The notes under the pieces were generated by a model. It saw only the letters and a list, made by a program, of their open reading frames with translations. It was not told the origin of the DNA and did not search any database. From contig JBBDRB010000061.1 in NCBI GenBank assembly GCA_040905685.1, positions 1 to 32,187 of the forward strand: a stretch of DNA of 32,187 nt, given 5' to 3'. The DNA is from JBBDMU01 sp040905685. GTDB lineage: Bacteria > Bacteroidota > Rhodothermia > Balneolales > Natronogracilivirgulaceae. Shown piece by piece: positions 1 through 7,142 of this stretch (position 1 is its first letter; every line of letters starts with the position of its first letter). The position numbers and the translations under genes are program-made.

Positions 1-176
1 TCATCATGAGTGATGGCAGTGAAGTCATCACGCGCAGCACCATGAAAACCAAAGATGGAGTATACACCACGGAGGTAGACTCAAAAAACCATCCGTATTA
101 CCAGGGTAACCAAAAAATGGTTTCGGCTGCCGGACGGGTTGACCAGTTCAACAAACGGTACGGCAAGAAAAAATAG
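1..176 (+). CDS. rpmE: 50S ribosomal protein bL31 (C-terminal part)
   Basis: The gene is cut by the window start. Its reading frame begins at base 3 and ends in TAG at 174-176. The visible 57 residues contain TRSTMK, EVDSKNHPYYQG and AGRVDQFNKRYG, which follow the bL31 pattern (xxSHPFYTG followed by GRVEKFNKRY). The protein binds the 50S central protuberance and contacts the 30S subunit. No cysteine is visible, so this is probably the zinc-free (C-minus) form; the upstream part that could hold a CxxC is only partly visible. It converges on the NRDE gene, leaving 9 bases between the two stops, and no hairpin is evident there. Confidence 0.85.
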   Translation, partial: IMSDGSEVITRSTMKTKDGVYTTEVDSKNHPYYQGNQKMVSAAGRVDQFNKRYGKKK

Positions 177-185
177 ATCCGTCGG

Positions 186-935
186 TTACAGACCGCCCGC
201 CCGCAGGGGCAGGGTTGTCGCCGTCCAGGTTCCCGACTCTGCCGGCCTGCCATCGTGATAGTGCATCCTGGCAATGCCGTTGTTTACTTCGGCGATGGTA
301 TTGGATACCGTTGCCACTAATTCCTGCTCCATGGCAATCGAATACGCCCCCGTCTCCGGTAAGCCGGATGAATGAAGCCTGCGCACGGCATCCACCCCCG
401 GTAACGGATCCGACTCCAGGAAGCGTTCGAAAATTTTCCGGCGGTTATCAGATACCCCGTCATAATCTCTCCCGCTGGACACCCAAATGGCCGGCTCGAC
501 CGGCAGGGAACGGGTACGGTACTTTTGTCCGTCCCAGCTCCATTCCATGATCATCCACGGTTGGCTTTGCATGCCGATAAGTTTGAAAGGATTGTACCGG
601 GCCACCTTTAACTGCTGCATCCGGGCATTTACATCTTCGAGGTGGTTCCGGCTCATCAAATCCGGAATGATCAACCCTCTTGAAACGGCGTCGGTGCGGT
701 GATTCAACAGGGGGTTGTTTCCCTGATAGTTATTGATGATGGTCAGCCCTATCCCGGCCTCGTTCACTCCAACCCAGGTGCCTCCGGCCTGGCCGTCAAC
801 AGGAGCCAGGTAGGGCAATTCGCCGGACTTTTGGATGAACGGGGGCTTCGCTTTTTTCCGGCTTTTGAGTTCATCCCGGTTGGTGGACAGGATCCAGTTA
901 TGATCATCATTGGGATAAAACGTAACAGTGCACAT
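186..935 (-). CDS. NRDE family protein (TANGO2 homologue)
   Basis: This 249-residue protein begins MCTVTFYP and carries the family-naming motif NRDE at residues 19-22 (STNRDELKSR). GGTWVGVNEAGIGLTIINNY follows at about 51-70. Family members have Cys2 at the extreme N-terminus and resemble Ntn-type folds. Eukaryotic TANGO2/HRG-9 has been linked to haem handling, but the role of the bacterial members is not settled. There is no signal peptide, so it is cytoplasmic. It is transcribed divergently from the OsmC gene across about 100 bases that must hold both promoters. Its length is normal for the family. Family assignment is firm; biochemical function is open. Confidence 0.85.
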   Translation of the reverse strand: MCTVTFYPNDDHNWILSTNRDELKSRKKAKPPFIQKSGELPYLAPVDGQAGGTWVGVNEAGIGLTIINNYQGNNPLLNHRTDAVSRGLIIPDLMSRNHLEDVNARMQQLKVARYNPFKLIGMQSQPWMIMEWSWDGQKYRTRSLPVEPAIWVSSGRDYDGVSDNRRKIFERFLESDPLPGVDAVRRLHSSGLPETGAYSIAMEQELVATVSNTIAEVNNGIARMHYHDGRPAESGTWTATTLPLRAGGL

Positions 936-1036
936 AAGCCTGGTTTCGATGGTTCAAATAATGTGTTTTGTCCTGATTTGTCCTATTTTAACGACTTCCC
1001 AATTAATATAGAAACCGAGCAAAAACCAACCACACA

Positions 1037-1465
1037 TTGAAAGTAACCTTAGACCGCATTAACGATGCTTTCCATATGGAAGCCCGTAACGAAGAAGGAA
1101 ACACCGTGCATATTGACAATGCCGAAGAGCGGGGCGGCGCGGGAAAGGGGGTTCGCCCCATGCAGCTGCTGCTCATGGGCCTGGGCAGCTGCAGTGCTAT
1201 CGATATTATTAACATTCTGAATAAACAGAAACAGAAGATCGATGCCTTTTCCATTGACGTGGACGGGGAGCGTGACTACGATAAGGTACCCGCCCTGTTT
1301 GAGGCCATTGAAGTCCGTTTCCATTTCACCGGCGACCTGGACCCCGCCAAAGTGCGCCGGGCCGTGGATCTCAGCATGGAAAAATACTGTTCCGTGACGA
1401 AAACCCTGGAAAAAACAGCTGAGATCACCTACAAAATAAATCTGAATAACAACCCGGTTCATTAA
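1037..1465 (+). CDS. OsmC family protein
   Basis: This 142-residue protein starts with TTG. That start is preferred because the family's N-terminal strand (MKVTLDRINDAFH) begins exactly there; the next in-frame ATG, at 1076, would remove it. The two conserved cysteines are Cys52 (GLGSCSAID) and Cys118 (EKYCSVTKTL), and GKGVRPMQLLLMGLG precedes the first. Ohr/OsmC proteins reduce hydroperoxides through this Cys pair; the YhfA-like branch to which this looks closest has no agreed substrate. No Shine-Dalgarno is seen. The gene ends 24 bases before metZ on the same strand, so the two are probably co-transcribed, which points to sulfur or thiol metabolism. Confidence 0.88.
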   Translation: MKVTLDRINDAFHMEARNEEGNTVHIDNAEERGGAGKGVRPMQLLLMGLGSCSAIDIINILNKQKQKIDAFSIDVDGERDYDKVPALFEAIEVRFHFTGDLDPAKVRRAVDLSMEKYCSVTKTLEKTAEITYKINLNNNPVH

Positions 1466-1489
1466 ACACCGCATTGCTAACTTAAAAAC

Positions 1490-2680
1490 ATGGCTAAAGA
1501 AAAACCCCAGACCAGTGCTATCCGCACGCAGACAGACCGAAGTCACCACCGGGAACATTCCGTACCCTTATACCTGACATCCAGTTTCGTATTTAACAAT
1601 GCTGAACAGGCCCGTTCCATGTTTGCCAATGAAGAAGAAGGCAATATATACTCGCGGTTTTCCAATCCCAATACCGATGAATTTGTATCCAAAATGTGTG
1701 CCCTGGAACGGGCCGGCGACGGTATAGCCACGGCCTCCGGCATGTCGGCCGTCTATACCAGTCTGGCCGGATTGCTGGACAAAGGTGATCATATCCTGGT
1801 TTCCCGGGCCGTTTTCGGTTCAACCCACCAGATCCTCACCACGATCCTGCCGCGTTTCGGCATCACGCATTCCTACGCCGACGGTGCCGATCCCCGGCGC
1901 TGGGAAAAACTGATCCGCCCGGAAACGCGCATGATCTTCGTGGAAACGCCATCCAATCCCGGACTCGATCTCATTGATCTGGAGAGGCTGGGGGAGCTGG
2001 CCAGAAAGCATAGCCTGATACTGAATGTAGACAATTGCTTTGCCACGCCTTTTCTGCAAAAACCCATGGACTACGGAGCTGACATCGTGATCCATTCGGC
2101 TACGAAGTATATTGACGGACAAGGACGGGCTATCGGCGGGGTGATCGTAGGGAAAAGCGAGCTGATCGAAAAGCTGCGCTTTTTCGCCCGCCATACCGGT
2201 CCGGCCCTGTCGCCGTTCAATGCCTGGCTGTTCTCCAAAAGCCTGGAGACCCTGTCCATACGCATGGAAAAGCACAGCGCCAATGCTCTGGAGCTGGCCG
2301 GCCACCTGGAAGGCCACCCGGATGTGGAAAGCGTTAAATACCCGTTTCTGCCCTCCCATCCCCAGCACGAACTGGCGGGGAAACAAATGAAACGGGGAGG
2401 GGGCATGGTGGTGTTTAACGTCAAAGGCGGACTGCCGCGGGGGATCCGTTTTCTGGATTCGCTCAACATGCTCTCCCTGACCGCCAATCTTGGCGATACG
2501 CGAACCATAGTGACCCATCCGGCCTCCACGACCCATTCCAAACTTACCGAAGAGGAACGCAACGCAGTGAACATCTATCCCGGACTGATTCGCGTCTCTG
2601 TGGGGCTGGAGGATATGGAAGATATCCTCGAAGACATAGAACAGGCCCTGGCGAAATCGGCTCGGGGAGAGGACGGGTGA
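1490..2680 (+). CDS. metZ: O-succinylhomoserine sulfhydrylase (Cys/Met metabolism PLP enzyme)
   Basis: This 396-residue enzyme is a member of the Cys/Met-metabolism PLP family. Landmarks are YSRFSNPNTDEF near residue 54 (phosphate/substrate region), ATASGMSA near 80, VETPSNPGLDLIDL near 151, Asp181 (LNVDNCFATP) for the PLP ring nitrogen, and the Schiff-base Lys206 in HSATKYIDGQGR. The IDGQGR form after the lysine and the ANLGDTRTIVTHPASTTHSK segment are typical of MetZ, which makes homocysteine directly from an activated homoserine and sulfide. A cystathionine gamma-synthase or an O-acetylhomoserine enzyme is the alternative. No homoserine acyltransferase gene is nearby, so the acyl donor cannot be read from context. 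The start follows A-rich sequence without a Shine-Dalgarno. Confidence 0.88.
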   Translation: MAKEKPQTSAIRTQTDRSHHREHSVPLYLTSSFVFNNAEQARSMFANEEEGNIYSRFSNPNTDEFVSKMCALERAGDGIATASGMSAVYTSLAGLLDKGDHILVSRAVFGSTHQILTTILPRFGITHSYADGADPRRWEKLIRPETRMIFVETPSNPGLDLIDLERLGELARKHSLILNVDNCFATPFLQKPMDYGADIVIHSATKYIDGQGRAIGGVIVGKSELIEKLRFFARHTGPALSPFNAWLFSKSLETLSIRMEKHSANALELAGHLEGHPDVESVKYPFLPSHPQHELAGKQMKRGGGMVVFNVKGGLPRGIRFLDSLNMLSLTANLGDTRTIVTHPASTTHSKLTEEERNAVNIYPGLIRVSVGLEDMEDILEDIEQALAKSARGEDG

Positions 2681-2695
2681 TCCGCCGTGGAATGG

Positions 2696-2782
2696 GCACA
2701 AAATAGAGCAGGTTTGGATATTATGCCCAAAAATTGTATTATTTTGTGCATAATAAGGAAACCTGCACAATGCCTGTGCAGG
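2696..2782. repeat. Nested inverted repeats upstream of fic
   Basis: Several exact dyads share bases here. GCAGGTTT (2708-2715) pairs with AAACCTGC (2759-2766). Inside it, TATTATGCcCAAAA (2719-2732) pairs with TTTTGtGCATAATA (2742-2755) with one mismatch, leaving a 9-base loop. GCACAAAATA (2696-2705) also matches TATTTTGTGC (2740-2749). CCTGCACA (2762-2769) pairs with TGTGCAGG (2775-2782) across 5 bases. The long hairpin and the downstream hairpin both need 2762-2766, so they exclude one another. The block lies between the metZ stop and the fic start and has no clear T-run. It may be an operator, a leader-RNA switch or a small palindromic repeat. Confidence 0.7.
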
Positions 2783-2809
2783 TCGGCCAGTCATATATAA
2801 GCCGCTGTC

Positions 2810-3907
2810 ATGAGTTTTAATCCTGCAGAACCCTATAACGCACTGGCACCGCTGCCCCCGCCGGGGGATGTGGAGTCCCGGGCGGTCTTAAAAAAACTTA
2901 CGGAGGCGCGCGCCGCCCTGGCGGAGCTGAAGGGCAGCGCCGCAATGATCCCCAATCCACTCATGCTGATCAATACCATCGTGCTGCAGGAAGCCAAGGC
3001 CAGTTCGGAGATCGAAAATATCTTTACCACCAACGATGTACTGTATAAGGCTTTTTCCGGAAGCCGGTCCGCGACGGATCTGGCTTCCAGGGAAGTGATG
3101 CGTTACCGGGAGGCTTTGTGGAACGGATATAACAAGCTAAAGCAGGAGAGGAAGTTTTCCGTGGATCTTTTCTTGCAGATAGTCCGCACGATCAGGCAAA
3201 ATGATGCCGGTGTCAGGAAGCCCGATCCGGGCTCCCGGGTCATTATCGGCAACACGACCCTGAAGAAGATCATTTATACACCCCCGGAAGGAGAGAGGGT
3301 GATCCGGGAAAAGCTGGAAAATCTTAGGGATTTCATGAATAATTCCGATCCCGGCCTGGATTCGCTGGTTAAAATGGCCGTTTCCCATTATCAGTTCGAA
3401 GCCATCCATCCGTTTGCCGACGGGAACGGCCGGACCGGGCGGATACTGAATATCCTGTATCTGGTAAAAAATAACCTGCTGGACCTGCCTATCCTTTTTC
3501 TCAGCCGGTACATCATTGCTCATAAATCCGATTATTACCGGCTGCTGCGTGGGGTCACCGAAAACAATGAGTGGGAAGGCTGGATCTTGTATATCCTCGA
3601 TGCCGTCACGGAAACCTCATCGCTGACCCTGAGAAAAATAAGGTCCATAAAGGATCTGCTGGAAGAGACCATTGAGCAGATTAAACAGGATCATGCGGAC
3701 ATCTACTCCAAAGAGCTGGTCGAGGTGCTGTTTATGCAGCCGTATTGCAAAATAGCCCATCTGGTCGACCGGCAGATCGCCACCCGGAACACGGCCAGCA
3801 AATACCTGAATATTCTTGCCGGCGGAGGCATCCTGGAAAAGCAGAAATCAGGCCGCGAGTCGCTTTATCTGAATAAGAAGCTGTACGATATACTCGGCAA
3901 TAGCTGA
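2810..3907 (+). CDS. Fic family protein (putative AMP transferase)
   Basis: This 365-residue protein has the full Fic core HPFADGNGRTGR at residues 200-211, whose His200 would be the catalytic base in moving AMP onto a hydroxyl of a target protein. An inhibitory-helix motif of the form [S/T]xxxE[G/N] is present as S65-SEI-E69-N70, placing it in the class with an N-terminal auto-inhibitory helix. A Fic_N region fills roughly 1-95, and the C-terminal 60 residues (RNTASKYLNILAGGGILEKQ, then ESLYLNKKLYDIL) look like a winged helix. The target is unknown. It sits alone, downstream of nested inverted repeats, and converges on alaC with 11 bases between the stops. No separate antitoxin gene is seen. 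Confidence 0.9.
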   Translation: MSFNPAEPYNALAPLPPPGDVESRAVLKKLTEARAALAELKGSAAMIPNPLMLINTIVLQEAKASSEIENIFTTNDVLYKAFSGSRSATDLASREVMRYREALWNGYNKLKQERKFSVDLFLQIVRTIRQNDAGVRKPDPGSRVIIGNTTLKKIIYTPPEGERVIREKLENLRDFMNNSDPGLDSLVKMAVSHYQFEAIHPFADGNGRTGRILNILYLVKNNLLDLPILFLSRYIIAHKSDYYRLLRGVTENNEWEGWILYILDAVTETSSLTLRKIRSIKDLLEETIEQIKQDHADIYSKELVEVLFMQPYCKIAHLVDRQIATRNTASKYLNILAGGGILEKQKSGRESLYLNKKLYDILGNS

Positions 3908-3918
3908 ACGGGGCCGGC

Positions 3919-5121
3919 CTAAACGCGGTAATCCTTCAGCACCCTGTTGATCTGCCGGGTGGCCTGACGAATGCGTTCGGTGTTTTCAACCAGGCTCATC
4001 CGCACGAAGCCTTCTCCGGCTTCCCCAAACCCAATGCCGGGCGAGACGAGCACTTCGGCTTCATCGAGCAGGATCTCGGAGAACTTTAGCGATCCCCCTG
4101 GCAGGAATTTATCCGGTAGCCCCGCCCATACAAACATGGCACCCCGTGGCCTGGGAATATCCCATCCGCCCCGCGTAAGGCCTTCTATGAGCACATTCCG
4201 CCTTTTTTCATATTTGCGGGCAACCTTATTCACGCTTTCCCGCGGCTGTTTCAGGGCCGCTATGGAGGCTACCTGAATGGGGGTGAACAAGCCGTAATCA
4301 TAATAGGCCTTTATTTGCCCCAACAACTTGATCACCCGGGGGTTGCCAACACAAAACCCGCAACGCCACCCTGCCATATTATACGATTTGCTCATGGTGA
4401 TAAATTCCACGGCCAGTTCAGAAGCCCCTTCAACCTGCATGATGCTGGGGGCGGTATAACCGTCAAAGGTGATGTCCTTATATGCAAAATCATGGATGAT
4501 GAATATGCTGTTGCTGCGGCAGTAGTCCACCACTTGCTGCATAAAATCCAGGGTCACGGTCGTTGCCGTAGGGTTATGAGGGAAGTTGAGGAACAGCAGC
4601 TTTGGTTTCGGTCCGGGACCGGCCATGACCTTCTCCATGCTGGCGATAAAGGTGCCGGCATCATCCGACAGGGGGAACATCAGCGGTTCGGCACCGGCGA
4701 TGACCGCACTCCAGACATGGACCGGGAAGGCGGGCTCAGGCACCAGGCAGCGGTCGCCGAATCCCAGCAGGGCCAGGGTGAGGTGGGACAGTCCTTCTTT
4801 GCTTCCTATGGTGGCTATGATCTCCGAATCGGGATCCAGCTTTACATCGTAATAGGCTTTATAATGATGGGCTACGGCTTTCAGAAGGTGAGGGATCCCC
4901 TTGGCATCCGAATAGCGATGGGCTTTTACATCATGGATGACGGCCTGCATCTTATCGACGATGAATTCGTCGGCCGGCTGATCGGGATTTCCCATGCCGA
5001 AATCGATGACATCGCGGCCTTTACGGCGCATGGATGCTTTAGCGGCGTTCAGCCTGCCAAACAAATATTCAGGCAGCAGCCGCATGCGTTCTGCCGGTTT
5101 GATAAAATTGTCATCAGCCAT
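3919..5121 (-). CDS. alaC: Alanine-type aminotransferase, AlaC-like
   Basis: This 400-residue class I PLP aminotransferase aligns by eye along its whole length with E. coli AlaC. Shared stretches include IDFGMGNPD (39-47), TIGSKEGLSHL (104-114), FPHNPTATTV, HDFAYKDITFDGY and SIMQVEGA. The PLP lysine is Lys245 in MSKSYNMAGWRCGF, and the C-terminal substrate-binding arginine lies in GEGFVRMSLVEN. AlaC moves the amino group of glutamate to pyruvate to give alanine. LL-diaminopimelate aminotransferase is a related alternative but fits less well. It is the last gene of leuB-proC-alaC, 15 bases after proC. Alanine and valine share pyruvate as precursor, which suits the location. Confidence 0.88.
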   Translation of the reverse strand: MADDNFIKPAERMRLLPEYLFGRLNAAKASMRRKGRDVIDFGMGNPDQPADEFIVDKMQAVIHDVKAHRYSDAKGIPHLLKAVAHHYKAYYDVKLDPDSEIIATIGSKEGLSHLTLALLGFGDRCLVPEPAFPVHVWSAVIAGAEPLMFPLSDDAGTFIASMEKVMAGPGPKPKLLFLNFPHNPTATTVTLDFMQQVVDYCRSNSIFIIHDFAYKDITFDGYTAPSIMQVEGASELAVEFITMSKSYNMAGWRCGFCVGNPRVIKLLGQIKAYYDYGLFTPIQVASIAALKQPRESVNKVARKYEKRRNVLIEGLTRGGWDIPRPRGAMFVWAGLPDKFLPGGSLKFSEILLDEAEVLVSPGIGFGEAGEGFVRMSLVENTERIRQATRQINRVLKDYRV

Positions 5122-5136
5122 GGTAATGTTCCTGTG

Positions 5137-5961
5137 CTAATCGTTCACCAGTGCCTTGGCTCTTTTAGCGGCTTCATCGACGGCCTTGATCAGCGTGACG
5201 CGCAAGCCGCCTTCTTCCAGCTTGAGCAGTCCGTCTATGGTACAGCCTGCCGGGGTGGTCACATGATCTTTGAGGATGGCCGGATGCTGGCCGGTATCGA
5301 TGACCATCTTGGCCGCCCCCAGCGTCATCTGGGCCGCCAGCTCGATGGCCACATCGCGGGGCAGTCCCGACTTGACGCCCCCTTCGGCAAGAGCCTCAAT
5401 AACCACATAAATAAAAGCGGGTCCGCTGGCGCTCAAAGCCGTAACGGCATCAAAATGTTTTTCATCGATCCTCAGGGTCCGTCCTACCGAGCCAAATATA
5501 TCCTCGCTGAGCTGGAAATGGGATTCCTGGGCAAATTCACCGGCCGTCAGGGCCGTCATGCCCGCCCCGACCTGGCTGGGGGTATTGGGCATGGCTCGGA
5601 CCACCGGTATATCCTTCCCGAAATACTGTTCAATAAGGGCGGAGGTCACGCTGGCCATGATGGAGATCACCAGCTGGTTTTCCCGGACCACATCTTCAAA
5701 TCCGGCTACAATGGAGGCGGCAACCTGGGGTTTGAGACAGAGTAAAATGATATCGGCCTGTGAGGCGGCCTCCCGGTTGTCACCGGTGGCCCTGACCCCA
5801 TAGGTTGATTCCATATAGGCAATGCGTTTGGAGTTCTTATCGGTGGCAATTAGCTGCTCCTTGCGTACGACCCCGGCGGCCAGCATTCTGGAGGTGAGGG
5901 TTTCACCCATTTTGCCGGCACCAATGACGGCGATTATTTTTTTTGACAGGGAATTTTGCAT
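5137..5961 (-). CDS. proC: Pyrroline-5-carboxylate reductase
   Basis: This 274-residue protein makes proline from 1-pyrroline-5-carboxylate using NAD(P)H. The N-terminal Rossmann fold has IAVIGAGKMGETL (residues 10-22). VVRAMPNTPSQVGAGMTALT is the conserved central segment, SASGPAFIYVVIEALAEGGVKSGL the start of the helical dimerisation domain, and HVTTPAGCTIDGLLKLEEGGLR the family signature near the end. The length is typical of ProC. It starts 6 bases after leuB ends and is followed 15 bases later by alaC, so all three should share a transcript. No proA or proB is in the window. Confidence 0.95.
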   Translation of the reverse strand: MQNSLSKKIIAVIGAGKMGETLTSRMLAAGVVRKEQLIATDKNSKRIAYMESTYGVRATGDNREAASQADIILLCLKPQVAASIVAGFEDVVRENQLVISIMASVTSALIEQYFGKDIPVVRAMPNTPSQVGAGMTALTAGEFAQESHFQLSEDIFGSVGRTLRIDEKHFDAVTALSASGPAFIYVVIEALAEGGVKSGLPRDVAIELAAQMTLGAAKMVIDTGQHPAILKDHVTTPAGCTIDGLLKLEEGGLRVTLIKAVDEAAKRAKALVND

Positions 5962-5967
5962 AATATA

Positions 5968-7053
5968 TCAGCCGGTCAGTTTCTGCTTTATGGCTTCACA
6001 TACCAGGTCACCCATTTCGGCAGTGGATAGCACTTGAGTGGCTCCTTCCTTCATATCCGCGCAGCGATAGCCCTGGCCGAGCACGGTTTCAACGGCCAGC
6101 TCGATCTGTTCGGCGGCCTCGTTCATAGCCCAGGAATGGCGCAGCATCAGGGCTACAGAGGATATGGCGGCCAGGGGATTGGCCAGGTTTTGCCCGGCTA
6201 TGTCCGGGGCGGATCCATGAACGGGTTCGTACATGCCGACCCCTTCGCCAAGACTGGCTGAAGGCAGCATGCCGATTGAGCCGGTAAGCATGGCCGCCTC
6301 ATCGCTCAGAATATCGCCGAACATATTTTCGGTAACAATGACATCGAACTGACGCGGGTTGCGAATAAGCTGCATGGCGCAGTTGTCGACGAGCATGTGC
6401 TCCAGTTCAACGCCGGGATAATCTTTATGGATCCGGTCCGCGGTTTTCCGCCAGAGCTGGGAGGTAGCCAGAATATTGGCCTTGTCCACCGAGGTTACCT
6501 TATTATTGCGCAGGACCGCGGCTTCAAAAGCGGCACGGACAATGCGCTCGATCTCGGAGGTGCTGTAGAGCATGGTATCCACGCCCAGCTCTTCGCCGTT
6601 CACCTCCGTAATGTCTTTCGGCTTTCCAAAATAGAGTCCCCCGGTAAGTTCCCGCACGACCAGCAGGTCCACACCGCGAATGATATCGGCTTTCAGACTG
6701 GAGGTACCCAGCAGCGCATCATAAACAATAACAGGGCGCAGATTATTAAACAAGCCCAGTTCCTTGCGAAGCTTAAGAAGGGCGATCTCCGGACGCAGGT
6801 CACGGGGATTGGTGTCCCATTTGGGTCCGCCAACGGCTCCCAGCAGTACGGCATCGGCTTTTCTGCAGGCTTCAATGACCTCATCCTTTACCGGGACGCC
6901 GAACTTGTCAAGGCTGTCTCCGCCAACAGCGTATTCTTCGGTCGTCAGTTCGGTATCATAGATGCTGCAGCTTGCCTGTAATACTTTTAAGGCCTCCCGG
7001 GTGACCTCCGGACCAATGCCGTCGCCGGGAAGTAAAATCAAATGTTTTTTCAT
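5968..7053 (-). CDS. leuB: 3-isopropylmalate dehydrogenase
   Basis: This 361-residue protein oxidatively decarboxylates 3-isopropylmalate in leucine synthesis. In a citramalate pathway it also handles 3-methylmalate, giving 2-oxobutyrate. Seen are LLPGDGIGPEVTREAL at the N-terminus, GAVGGPKWD, LRKELGLFNNLRPV, RELTGGLYFGKPK, the metal-site segment SDEAAMLTGSIGMLPSASLG and the NAD-binding GMYEPVHGSAPDIAGQNLANP. The length is normal. It is first in leuB-proC-alaC, separated from the main leu/ilv operon by uxuA and an S9 peptidase gene. The 89 bases upstream are enough for a promoter, though read-through from the peptidase gene is possible. Confidence 0.96.
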   Translation of the reverse strand: MKKHLILLPGDGIGPEVTREALKVLQASCSIYDTELTTEEYAVGGDSLDKFGVPVKDEVIEACRKADAVLLGAVGGPKWDTNPRDLRPEIALLKLRKELGLFNNLRPVIVYDALLGTSSLKADIIRGVDLLVVRELTGGLYFGKPKDITEVNGEELGVDTMLYSTSEIERIVRAAFEAAVLRNNKVTSVDKANILATSQLWRKTADRIHKDYPGVELEHMLVDNCAMQLIRNPRQFDVIVTENMFGDILSDEAAMLTGSIGMLPSASLGEGVGMYEPVHGSAPDIAGQNLANPLAAISSVALMLRHSWAMNEAAEQIELAVETVLGQGYRCADMKEGATQVLSTAEMGDLVCEAIKQKLTG

Positions 7054-7142
7054 GAGGGGGGTCTGAATAATCGAGGTTCAAATAGCCTGTAAAAATCGTT
7101 AGAATTTGCGTTAAAGGCAAAGGGGAAGAACGAAGACCTTCA

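Noticed and set aside
1820..2794. A 324-codon minus-strand frame opposite metZ
   Set aside because: Antisense shadow of a PLP enzyme with intact catalytic motifs; no supporting homology.
4315..5745. A 476-codon plus-strand frame opposite alaC and proC
   Set aside because: Its translation has no family resemblance and is a shadow of two well-recognised minus-strand genes.
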